A stretch of 5,091 nucleotides of DNA from Erysipelotrichaceae bacterium (GTDB taxonomy: Bacteria > Bacillota_I > Bacilli_A > Erysipelotrichales > Erysipelotrichaceae): positions 1-5,091 of the forward strand of contig JAFWFB010000187.1 in the NCBI GenBank assembly GCA_017512625.1, written 5' to 3'. The notes beneath the pieces are model-generated. The model was not told the origin of the DNA. It worked only from the letters and a program-made list of their open reading frames with translations, and searched no databases. Positions 1 through 5,091 of this stretch are shown in pieces (the stretch's first letter is position 1; each line of letters opens with the position of its first letter). Both the position numbers and the translations under genes were made by a program.

Positions 1-40
1 AAAGAGCGGCCATGGTCATGATTCCTAAACAACATATTAA

Positions 41-61
41 AAAGACCTTTATCAGGTCTTT
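41..61 (-). terminator. Intrinsic terminator of the membrane protein-ybaK-tetR operon
   Basis: Perfect 8-bp inverted repeat (AAAGACCT / AGGTCTTT) with a 5-nt loop, starting a few bases past the TAA stop of the TetR-type gene. Read on the minus strand the hairpin runs into a run of five T (complement of the A run at 39-43). The plus-strand side is also T-rich (TTTGTTTTT), so the hairpin may work in both directions; the converging neighbour lies outside the window. Confidence 0.8.
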
Positions 62-65
62 GTTT

Positions 66-638
66 TTATGATCTTTCCAGTTCTTCCCTGATGATCTGGT
101 AAGGCAGACGGCTTTCCAGGATGCTGCGAAGCTTTTCAAACTGGCTTATATAGCTTCCCGGATCCTTGCTTGAGATCATGCGGATCACAAATCCTTCCAG
201 GATCGTGCTGTAAAACTCTGCGATCACTCGTTTCTCTTCGATACTGAATTCCGGATTATGGGACAGTTCCCTTTCCACGCAGATATCGCAGATATCACGT
301 ACCGTTTCATCCACCAGACGGATGATGGTATTGACATCACGTGAAGAGAACAGGTTTTTGATGATCGAACGGTCCTTATTCATCGTGTCGATGAAGATGG
401 TTATCAGTTCGTTAAGTGTATCGACATCTTCCCGATTTATGAAATACTCAGTCTTGGAACGTTCGATGATATATGATAAAAGATCGATCACATCGGAAAA
501 GTAATAATAGAAGGTATTACGGTTGATATGGGCCTTTTTGGCGATATCGATGATGGTGATCTTGTCAAAAGGTCTTTCCCGCAACAATTTAACAAACACG
601 TTAACGATCAACTGCTTGGTATCAGGACTTTGTATCAT
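66..638 (-). CDS. TetR/AcrR-family transcriptional regulator
   Basis: A 190-residue protein of the usual TetR-family size. The N-terminal DNA-binding domain is clear: a helix at about 7-21, then a helix-turn-helix at about 27-47 with the family pattern ITIIDIAKKAHINRNTFYYYF, in which the Tyr/Phe-rich recognition helix end is diagnostic. Residues from about 50 on are an all-helical ligand-binding and dimerisation domain that is poorly conserved, so the ligand cannot be read. The N-terminal half resembles DhaS-like regulators (FYYYF followed by DLL), but no dihydroxyacetone kinase genes are present. The start at 638 is supported by an AAGGAG site with a 7-nt spacer. It is the last gene of a three-gene operon, 27 nt after the ybaK stop, and probably controls that operon through the inverted repeat at 1508-1536 (inference). 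Family call is near certain; target and inducer are unknown. Confidence 0.93.
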   Translation of the reverse strand: MIQSPDTKQLIVNVFVKLLRERPFDKITIIDIAKKAHINRNTFYYYFSDVIDLLSYIIERSKTEYFINREDVDTLNELITIFIDTMNKDRSIIKNLFSSRDVNTIIRLVDETVRDICDICVERELSHNPEFSIEEKRVIAEFYSTILEGFVIRMISSKDPGSYISQFEKLRSILESRLPYQIIREELERS

Positions 639-645
639 GCTGTTT

Positions 646-651
646 CTCCTT
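646..651 (-). promoter_or_regulatory. Ribosome binding site of the TetR-type gene
   Basis: AAGGAG on the minus strand, 7 nt before the ATG at 636-638, inside the 27-nt gap after the ybaK stop. It fixes the start codon and gives the regulator its own strong initiation signal, unlike the ybaK gene upstream. Confidence 0.85.
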
Positions 652-665
652 GTCTAGATGGATAT

Positions 666-1154
666 TCATATTTTAATAAGATCGGCCCATTGGGCTTTTG
701 CTGCCTTAAGTAGATCATCCGGCTTCAGGTTTATTTGCATGCCCAGCGTGCCGGCGCTGACATACATGTCGGTCAACAGGGATGCCGATTCTTCGATGCG
801 GACCGGATAATCCTTCTTCATCCCGATCGATGTACATCCGCCCCGGACATAGCCGGTAACATTTTTAAGATCCTTGACATGGATCATCTCCACGCTTTTC
901 TCTTCTACACTTCGAGCTGCTTTTTTAAGATCCAGTTCCGCGTTTATCGGTATTACAAAGACGTAATAGTTCCGGCTGTTTCCCTGGCACACCAGGGTCT
1001 TATAAACTTTCTCGTAGGGAAGGTTAAGCATGTCGGCCACATGTATTCCGTCTTCAAAGCTCTCACTGTCATAGGACATGGATGTATAAGGGATATCCAG
1101 CTCATCTAGGATCCTCATCGCATTGGTCTTTACGGCTTGTTTTTTCTTATTCAT
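666..1154 (-). CDS. ybaK: Cys-tRNA(Pro)/Cys-tRNA(Cys) deacylase, YbaK/EbsC family
   Basis: A 162-residue cytosolic editing enzyme. The family hydrolyses Cys mischarged onto tRNA-Pro by prolyl-tRNA synthetase, as a free-standing relative of the synthetase editing (INS) domain. Visible family blocks are KTNAMRILD (9-17), VYKTLV (50-55) with K52 matching the functionally essential lysine of YbaK proteins, ELDLKKAAR (73-81), TGYVRGGCTSIGMKK (100-114) forming the glycine-rich substrate loop, and YVSAGTLGMQI near the C terminus. Most relatives have Pro in the loop (GGCSPIG); here it is Ser109. Length is normal and the gene looks intact. It starts 6 nt after the stop of the membrane protein gene with only a weak AAAGAA upstream, so translation is probably coupled. 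The tetR-like gene follows in the same operon. Free-standing family members differ in specificity (YbaK, ProX, others); YbaK/EbsC is the best fit by sequence pattern. Confidence 0.92.
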   Translation of the reverse strand: MNKKKQAVKTNAMRILDELDIPYTSMSYDSESFEDGIHVADMLNLPYEKVYKTLVCQGNSRNYYVFVIPINAELDLKKAARSVEEKSVEMIHVKDLKNVTGYVRGGCTSIGMKKDYPVRIEESASLLTDMYVSAGTLGMQINLKPDDLLKAAKAQWADLIKI

Positions 1155-1160
1155 ATTTCT

Positions 1161-1484
1161 TTAGTACTTGGGGTTGGTCTGATAGGCCGTGATCATGATA
1201 AGGATAAACAGGGCGCTGGAAAATACCGTAGCCAGAAACTGGATAACCTTGATCACAGTGCTCTTGGTACCGGACATGATCATAAAGGAAGTGGCGATGC
1301 TGACGATGACAAAAATGGCTTCAAAGTAAAACAGATACATCTTATCAGCGACATATAGCCGGTGTATCGCATTGCGGTGAAAGGTGCTCTTTTGCCCGCT
1401 TGGAAGTGTCATTACATCGGTAAACAGATTAAAACTCATGATCAAGTAGAAAAGGACATTGATAACGATCGAAAAGATTTCCAT
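1161..1484 (-). CDS. Small three-helix membrane protein of unknown function
   Basis: A 107-residue hydrophobic protein that I do not recognise. Three membrane segments are predicted by eye at about 3-22, 49-71 and 78-101. The loop between the first two (about 23-48) holds K32, H36, R37, R42 and K48, so by the positive-inside rule it should face the cytoplasm, with the N terminus outside. No catalytic motif, metal site or signal cleavage site is visible. The start is strongly supported by TAAGGAGG four nt before the ATG. It is the first gene of the operon: a promoter lies about 60 nt upstream, and the ybaK gene begins 6 nt after its stop. Its position under a probable TetR-type operator suggests that it is a main regulated product, perhaps an envelope or small transport-associated protein, but this is inference only. 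Confidence 0.85.
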   Translation of the reverse strand: MEIFSIVINVLFYLIMSFNLFTDVMTLPSGQKSTFHRNAIHRLYVADKMYLFYFEAIFVIVSIATSFMIMSGTKSTVIKVIQFLATVFSSALFILIMITAYQTNPKY

Positions 1485-1488
1485 TCTG

Positions 1489-1496
1489 CCTCCTTA
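1489..1496 (-). promoter_or_regulatory. Strong ribosome binding site of the small membrane protein gene
   Basis: TAAGGAGG on the minus strand, 4 nt before the ATG at 1482-1484. A short dyad, AAGCA-GT-TGCTT at 1496-1507, touches its upstream edge. In RNA it could form only a 4-bp stem with a tetraloop and would not cover the site. Confidence 0.85.
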
Positions 1497-1507
1497 AGCA
1501 ACTGCTT

Positions 1508-1536
1508 TAAACAGGTGTTTATCCACTACCTGTTTA
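1508..1536 (-). promoter_or_regulatory. Candidate TetR-type operator (9-bp inverted repeat at the transcription start)
   Basis: Perfect arms TAAACAGGT and ACCTGTTTA, separated by 11 nt, 29 bp in all. The dyad begins right where transcription from the -10 box at 1544-1549 should start (about 1537). That is a typical place for a repressor to block promoter clearance. The operon driven from here ends in a TetR-family gene, so autoregulation is the simplest reading (inference). The same arms could instead form a hairpin at the 5' end of the mRNA. The arms were not seen anywhere else in the window. Confidence 0.6.
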
Positions 1537-1543
1537 CGGATTC

Positions 1544-1552
1544 ATTATAGCA
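1544..1552 (-). promoter_or_regulatory. Extended -10 promoter of the membrane protein-ybaK-tetR operon
   Basis: TGCTATAAT on the minus strand is a perfect TATAAT preceded by the TG of an extended -10 element. No good -35 is seen at 16-18 bp; the best is TTTAAG at 16 bp, matching 3 of 6. This fits promoters that depend on the extended -10. Predicted start of transcription is near 1537, giving a leader of about 53 nt to the ATG at 1484. Confidence 0.75.
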
Positions 1553-1627
1553 TTCTAATCAACAACTTAAATATGCCATCACTAAAGCGCAAAGCCGCCG
1601 ACCTTGGTCCTTGAATTGGCACCCTTT

Positions 1628-1654
1628 AAAAAGCAACTGTCAGATAGTTGCTTT
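1628..1654 (-). terminator. Intrinsic terminator of msrAB
   Basis: Perfect 9-bp stem (AAAGCAACT / AGTTGCTTT) with a 7-nt loop, 30 nt past the msrAB stop. On the minus strand it ends in five T, partly in the stem. It separates msrAB from the promoter of the downstream operon. Confidence 0.75.
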
Positions 1655-1684
1655 CGTTGCATTTTGTTTTATTGATCGAACCAT

Positions 1685-2794
1685 TTATTCTTCAAACAAA
1701 TATTTATATTCGCCATAGCCTTCTTCATCCAATTTCTCATAAGGAATAAAGCGCAAGGCTGCGGAATTGATACAATACCTTAAACCACCGCTTTCCCATG
1801 GTCCATCGGGAAAGACATGACCAAGATGGGAATCAGCTTCGCTGCTGCGGACCTCGGTCCTGATCATGAAATGGCTGTAGTCTTTCTGCTCGATGATAGC
1901 ATCCTCGCTTATCGGACGGGTAAAGGCCGGCCAGCCACAACCTGAATCGTATTTATCTTCCGAGGAGAAAAGAGCCTGGCCGCTTACTATATCAACGTAG
2001 ATCCCTTTCTCAAAGAAATCATCGTATTTGCCGGTAAAGGCTGTTTCAGTTTCGGAATTTTGGGTAACATCAAAAGCCAGTTTACCGATCCGGTTAAGCA
2101 ATTCTTCGTCACTATCCAGGACCAGAGCCTCATTATCCTTTTTTTCCTGCAAGGAGAACATGTTTGCAGGAATATGACAATATCCGCCAGTGTTATTGTC
2201 CAGATACTTTTGATGATAGTCTTCAGCGCGATAGAAGTTTTCCAATGGTTGCAGTTCTACCGCCAAATCGCTCTGGTATTTTTCCTGCTGCTGGTCATAA
2301 ACTTCCTTGATCTCTTCAAGCATTGCTTCATCCGGATAATAGATCCCCGTTCGGTATTGAACCCCGGAATCCATTCCCTGCCTGTTGACTGAAAGCGGGT
2401 CGATGATCATGAAGTAGTAGTTTAATAATTCCTTTAGCGTTATTCTGCTTTGATCATATACCACCTTTACCGTTTCCGCGTGACCGCTGCCGGCACTGAC
2501 CTGCCTGTAGTCCGGATCTTCGCTTGGACCGTTGGCATAACCGGTCTCGGTACTTATTACACCATCGAACTGATCAAAGTATTTCTGAACGCCCCAAAAA
2601 CAACCGCCTGCCAGGTAAATAGTTTTCATATCTTCCTCCTTGACATCGTATGTCAACGATCCTTCGGCTGGCTCATCGCTGTTTAAAGGCTGCTTATTTG
2701 ACGCATCAAAACAGCCGCTTATCATCATAAGGATCGCTGCCAGCAAAACAATCATCTTTATTCTCTTTTCAGGTATCGTTATATTCTTTATCAT
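1685..2794 (-). CDS. msrAB: Lipoprotein peptide-methionine (S)/(R)-S-oxide reductase, MsrA-MsrB fusion
   Basis: Repairs oxidised methionine: MsrA reduces the S-sulfoxide and MsrB the R-sulfoxide. Of 369 residues, 1-28 form a lipoprotein signal (K/R-rich start, hydrophobic stretch, lipobox ISGC with lipidated Cys28). A polar linker of about 27 residues follows. MsrA covers about 57-210: catalytic C65 in GGCFWG, GHAE (104-107), NRQG...QYRTGIYY (137-153), [12 protein letters not shown] (187-198) and a probable resolving C206 in GYCHI. The [10 protein letters not shown] loop looks one residue shorter than the common VxSGxTGHAE. MsrB covers about 230-362: C286 in SGCGWPAF (resolving position), ADSHLGHVF (320-328), and catalytic C341 in [11 protein letters not shown]. 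The zinc-binding CxxC pairs of some MsrB proteins are absent. Reducing power outside the membrane must come from elsewhere, as no thioredoxin-like or CcdA gene is in the window. Streptococci have comparable surface MsrAB lipoproteins. The ATG at 2794 has only a poor Shine-Dalgarno; an internal ATG at 2629 has a perfect one. Confidence 0.93.
   Translation of the reverse strand: MIKNITIPEKRIKMIVLLAAILMMISGCFDASNKQPLNSDEPAEGSLTYDVKEEDMKTIYLAGGCFWGVQKYFDQFDGVISTETGYANGPSEDPDYRQVSAGSGHAETVKVVYDQSRITLKELLNYYFMIIDPLSVNRQGMDSGVQYRTGIYYPDEAMLEEIKEVYDQQQEKYQSDLAVELQPLENFYRAEDYHQKYLDNNTGGYCHIPANMFSLQEKKDNEALVLDSDEELLNRIGKLAFDVTQNSETETAFTGKYDDFFEKGIYVDIVSGQALFSSEDKYDSGCGWPAFTRPISEDAIIEQKDYSHFMIRTEVRSSEADSHLGHVFPDGPWESGGLRYCINSAALRFIPYEKLDEEGYGEYKYLFEE
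2635..2641 (-). promoter_or_regulatory. Internal Shine-Dalgarno in msrAB, before an in-frame ATG
   Basis: AAGGAGG on the minus strand with a 5-nt spacer (AAGAT) before the in-frame ATG at 2627-2629 (Met56). It is read as part of the codons for V51-K52-E53-E54 in the long product. Initiation here would give a 314-residue protein that starts right at the MsrA domain, without the lipoprotein signal. The long-form start at 2794 has only an A-rich upstream stretch. Confidence 0.6.
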
Positions 2795-2831
2795 TTTTTA
2801 ATCTTTTTATCGGATATGTTTAGGTGCTCAA

Positions 2832-2837
2832 ATTATA
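2832..2837 (-). promoter_or_regulatory. Candidate -10 box of the msrAB promoter
   Basis: TATAAT on the minus strand, 37 nt before the msrAB ATG, in the gap between the adhesin terminator and msrAB. No good -35 lies at 16-18 bp (best TAGGTA, 3 of 6). An alternative pairing upstream is TTGAAA (2870-2875) with AATGAT (2847-2852) at 17 bp. The TATAAT sits inside a perfect AT-rich palindrome at 2830-2843. Confidence 0.45.
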
Positions 2838-2876
2838 TAATTTCTGATCATTTTACCTATTGATATGCTTTTCAAC

Positions 2877-2907
2877 AAAAAAAGGCTTACCCTATGGTAA
2901 GCCTTTT
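2877..2907 (-). terminator. Intrinsic terminator of the VWA surface protein gene
   Basis: Perfect 12-bp stem (AAAAGGCTTACC / GGTAAGCCTTTT) with a 4-nt loop, 15 nt after the TAA stop. On the minus strand it ends in a run of seven T, four of them in the stem. It isolates the surface protein gene from msrAB. Confidence 0.92.
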
Positions 2908-2922
2908 AATTAAAATCGATCT

Positions 2923-5091
2923 TTATCTTTTTTTCAGTTTGAATCCGGTAGTAAGGATAACTGCTAAGGAGATGGCTGAGAAGATCATCAATCCTGCCCA
3001 TAATACGGTATGGCTGTTATCACCGGTATTAGGTGTGCCATCCGGATCCGGTGTCGGATCAGGGACCTTGAAGGTATTGACGAATTCAAATTCAGTAACA
3101 TCGCTATCTTCGCCATCCTTGGTGATGACTCTCTCGCTTTCCAAAGCGTAGGTCTCCTTGTTGTAAGTGATGGTATAGATCACCTGGTAGACACTATCGT
3201 CATAGGTACATCCGGCGATCCTGCCTACGATTTCAGAGATCTCGTAAGTATAGACACCTTCTTCAGTGAAAGTCATCGTACCGATCTCGGTTTCACCGGC
3301 ACCCTCTACCGACAATACCATGAACTGCTCATCGCCGGCTGCTTCCGGCATTGGCATCGTATCCAGACCGGCGGTGTTGGAGACAGCTTCAAACATAAAT
3401 TCAAACTCGGCTCCTGCCGGTACCGGTCCACTTATCACTTTTTTGACCGGTGGGTCGTTTTCAGTCACAGCCGGAGTAATGGTCTTGAATTCAACCTGCG
3501 GTATCTCGAAGACATAGGTACCAGGTTCACCGGTACTGGTCTTATAATCGAGAACCGCTGATTTATTGGTATCGTAGAATCCGGCATCCGAATCGGTATC
3601 GATAGCCAGCGTATAGGTCAGTGTGATCGGGTTAGCGTTCTCGACCGGTACGCGGATGATCCAATCGAAGCTGTTAGCATCCGGATCGTAAACGACCGAG
3701 TACGGGTATGCTCCGGAATCATCGGCAGTGCCGAAATTCCAAGAGTTTTCGTCATCACCGGCAGTGGCCGTTAAGGTCTCACCGCTGCGGGTCATCGTGA
3801 AGGTTGCGATACCATTGTCGACCAGAGTGAATTGATCCTGGATCAAGTCGGTTACGACACCGGTCTTGACCATATACAGGATCTCATCCTTGATGGAATC
3901 GAAGATCGCGGAAACCTGAGTGGTGTTGGTGATATCAGCAGCGTAGTCACTGATATCGGCACCCTTGACCCAGTTACAGAAGGATTTGGCGATCTCCAAT
4001 CCGCTGCCGCCTTTCCAATCGGAATATATAATAGCGGCTGTATTGTACTTCGTATTCATATCCGTCCATAAGTGAGCGGTCAGATATAAACCTTTCTGCA
4101 AGGAATCCGGATGAACCTGTAAGAAGTCAGGGTTAGGCTGTTCCAGATCGTAGGTATAGGTACCATCTCCGTTATCGCTTGCCAGATATGGAGCGGTCTG
4201 CAGATAGTGGAGATCTTCCCATCCTTCAGCAAGGTCAAACTTGTAATAGTTTTTAGCGTAGTTATAAGTAAATGATGATCCGTTGGTCGTCGGATACTGA
4301 GTCAGATTTCCGGCAGCAGCAGTGCCCTGCTTATCAGCATAGACGCAGTAATAGTCATAATCTGTCTCCGTGCTGGCGATCTCCGCGTTATCTTCGCTGT
4401 ACAGATCAGCGAAATCCGCAAAGTAGAACATCTTTGTCGGATCAGTCATATCGTTATAGTAATAATTATCTTTATGCTTATAGGCTGACTTGGTGTAGGC
4501 ACCGGTAGTCTGTCCGATTGCCGGGACACCCTTTACACCACTGCTGTTCTGGTACTGAGTGTAATAAGTGGTAGGCTCATTGGCCTCGTTGTTCCAGATG
4601 TAGGTCTTGCCGTCCATCAGCAGGATGACAAATTTGTGATCATCCTCAACCTCGGTGTCAGCTTCCAACCATTCGTTGGCCAGGTCAAGACCACCGTGCA
4701 TGTTGGTACCGGAACTGAGAGCCTTAAGTTCGGCTTCGGTAACACCGATACCGGCATCGATAGCGTCCTTGGTTTCATCGGAATATTCGACCAATCCGCT
4801 ATAGGCATTATCAGTTGCCAGGGCGATCGTATCAAAAGCATAACCACGGCATTTGATGACGCCAACATTCAAAATGGCTTCTTTCTCGCTGACTTCCTGC
4901 CAAAGTTCATTGACATAAGTCGCAAAATCGACGTCGTTATTGAATGTTGAGGAAGATGAATCCATTACGAATACGATGTCGTATTTATAATGATATTCTG
5001 CTGACGGAAGGGTCAAAGTGACATCCACTTCGTTGTCCTTTGCAGTCAGAATCGTCTTGTTGGCTTTTTTTGAGCCACTGACGTCTTCTGC
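2923..5091 (-). CDS. VWA- and FctA-domain surface adhesin with TPNTG wall anchor (5' end outside window)
   Basis: The reading frame is open to the right edge, so the true start and signal peptide are missing; 722 residues are visible, numbered here from the edge. A GTG at 5028 lies in frame but inside the domain lead-in and is not a credible start. A VWA domain spans about 36-405 with MIDAS residues D44-S46-S48 (DSSSS), T129 (SGTN) and D160 (LLMDG), which should bind a divalent metal and ligand. It is split by a Tyr-rich insertion at about 164-350. A beta-sandwich-like domain follows (about 411-535), then an FctA/Spy0128-like pilin domain (about 547-674) with candidate isopeptide residues K551, E617 and N672. 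The end has a Pro/Asp linker, the sorting motif TPNTG (686-690), a membrane segment (696-717) and the tail KLKKR. The layout resembles pilus-tip adhesins such as RrgA or GBS104. Likely role: wall-anchored or pilus-tip adhesion. No sortase or other pilin gene is visible. Confidence 0.9.
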   Translation of the reverse strand, partial: AEDVSGSKKANKTILTAKDNEVDVTLTLPSAEYHYKYDIVFVMDSSSSTFNNDVDFATYVNELWQEVSEKEAILNVGVIKCRGYAFDTIALATDNAYSGLVEYSDETKDAIDAGIGVTEAELKALSSGTNMHGGLDLANEWLEADTEVEDDHKFVILLMDGKTYIWNNEANEPTTYYTQYQNSSGVKGVPAIGQTTGAYTKSAYKHKDNYYYNDMTDPTKMFYFADFADLYSEDNAEIASTETDYDYYCVYADKQGTAAAGNLTQYPTTNGSSFTYNYAKNYYKFDLAEGWEDLHYLQTAPYLASDNGDGTYTYDLEQPNPDFLQVHPDSLQKGLYLTAHLWTDMNTKYNTAAIIYSDWKGGSGLEIAKSFCNWVKGADISDYAADITNTTQVSAIFDSIKDEILYMVKTGVVTDLIQDQFTLVDNGIATFTMTRSGETLTATAGDDENSWNFGTADDSGAYPYSVVYDPDANSFDWIIRVPVENANPITLTYTLAIDTDSDAGFYDTNKSAVLDYKTSTGEPGTYVFEIPQVEFKTITPAVTENDPPVKKVISGPVPAGAEFEFMFEAVSNTAGLDTMPMPEAAGDEQFMVLSVEGAGETEIGTMTFTEEGVYTYEISEIVGRIAGCTYDDSVYQVIYTITYNKETYALESERVITKDGEDSDVTEFEFVNTFKVPDPTPDPDGTPNTGDNSHTVLWAGLMIFSAISLAVILTTGFKLKKR

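Noticed and set aside
1..38. Possible gene end at the left edge
   Set aside because: Only about 38 bases with no recognisable coding or regulatory signal; nothing can be supported.
735..1109. A 124-codon plus-strand open frame opposite ybaK
   Set aside because: Antisense shadow of a clear YbaK-family gene; no initiation signals or known motifs.
1496..1639. A 9-nt direct repeat (AAGCAACTG) shared by the operon leader (1496-1504) and the msrAB terminator stem (1631-1639)
   Set aside because: Short enough to arise by chance; the second copy is explained by the terminator hairpin.
2655..2695. A TTGACA -35-like box just before the internal msrAB ribosome binding site, suggesting an internal promoter
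   Set aside because: A -10 box at the proper distance would fall on the internal ATG itself (AGATAT), so a transcript from it would lack the ribosome binding site.
3010..3561. A 183-codon plus-strand open frame opposite the adhesin gene
   Set aside because: It lies wholly antisense to a well-supported coding region, has no ribosome binding site or recognisable domain, and is explained by the codon bias of the real gene.
2923..5028. Reading the adhesin as a complete gene starting at the GTG at 5028
   Set aside because: The frame stays open for 21 more codons to the window edge, the GTG falls within sequence leading into the VWA domain, and no secretion signal follows it, although the protein must be exported.

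Overview
All five genes supported in this window lie on the minus strand, so transcription runs from right to left. Base composition, strong AAGGAG-type ribosome binding sites, short U-tailed terminators, a lipoprotein signal and a sortase-type cell-wall anchor point to a Gram-positive Bacillota (Firmicutes). A host-associated lineage such as Erysipelotrichia or a relative is plausible from the surface-protein style. The sequence alone does not fix the genus.

Right part (2923-5091): the 3' portion of a large surface protein gene whose beginning lies beyond the right edge. The protein has a von Willebrand factor A (VWA) domain with an intact metal-binding (MIDAS) signature, interrupted by a very tyrosine-rich insertion of about 190 residues. 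A beta-sandwich-like domain, an FctA/Spy0128-like pilin domain with a candidate Lys-Glu-Asn isopeptide triad, and a TPNTG sorting signal follow. This is the layout of a pilus-tip or wall-anchored adhesin. A perfect 12-bp terminator hairpin closes it.

Middle part (1685-2794): a fused methionine sulfoxide reductase, MsrA followed by MsrB, carrying a lipoprotein signal peptide. Inside this gene, just before the MsrA domain, sits a consensus Shine-Dalgarno sequence with an in-frame ATG. The gene could therefore make both a membrane-anchored and a cytosolic enzyme. It has its own terminator and a candidate promoter.

Left part (66-1484): a compact three-gene operon, in transcription order an unrecognised small three-helix membrane protein, a YbaK/EbsC-type Cys-tRNA(Pro) deacylase, and a TetR-family repressor. 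It starts at an extended -10 promoter (TGCTATAAT). A 9-bp inverted repeat lies at the predicted transcription start, placed as an operator would be, and the TetR protein at the end of the operon is the obvious candidate to bind it. The operon ends at a hairpin just after the tetR-like gene.

No tRNA, rRNA, CRISPR, insertion sequence or phage feature was seen. No stretch over 300 bases lacks a gene; the longest gap (1485-1684) is filled by the msrAB terminator and the operon promoter and leader. The most interesting leads are the dual start of msrAB, the putative operator of the small-membrane-protein/ybaK/tetR operon, and the Tyr-rich insertion in the adhesin.
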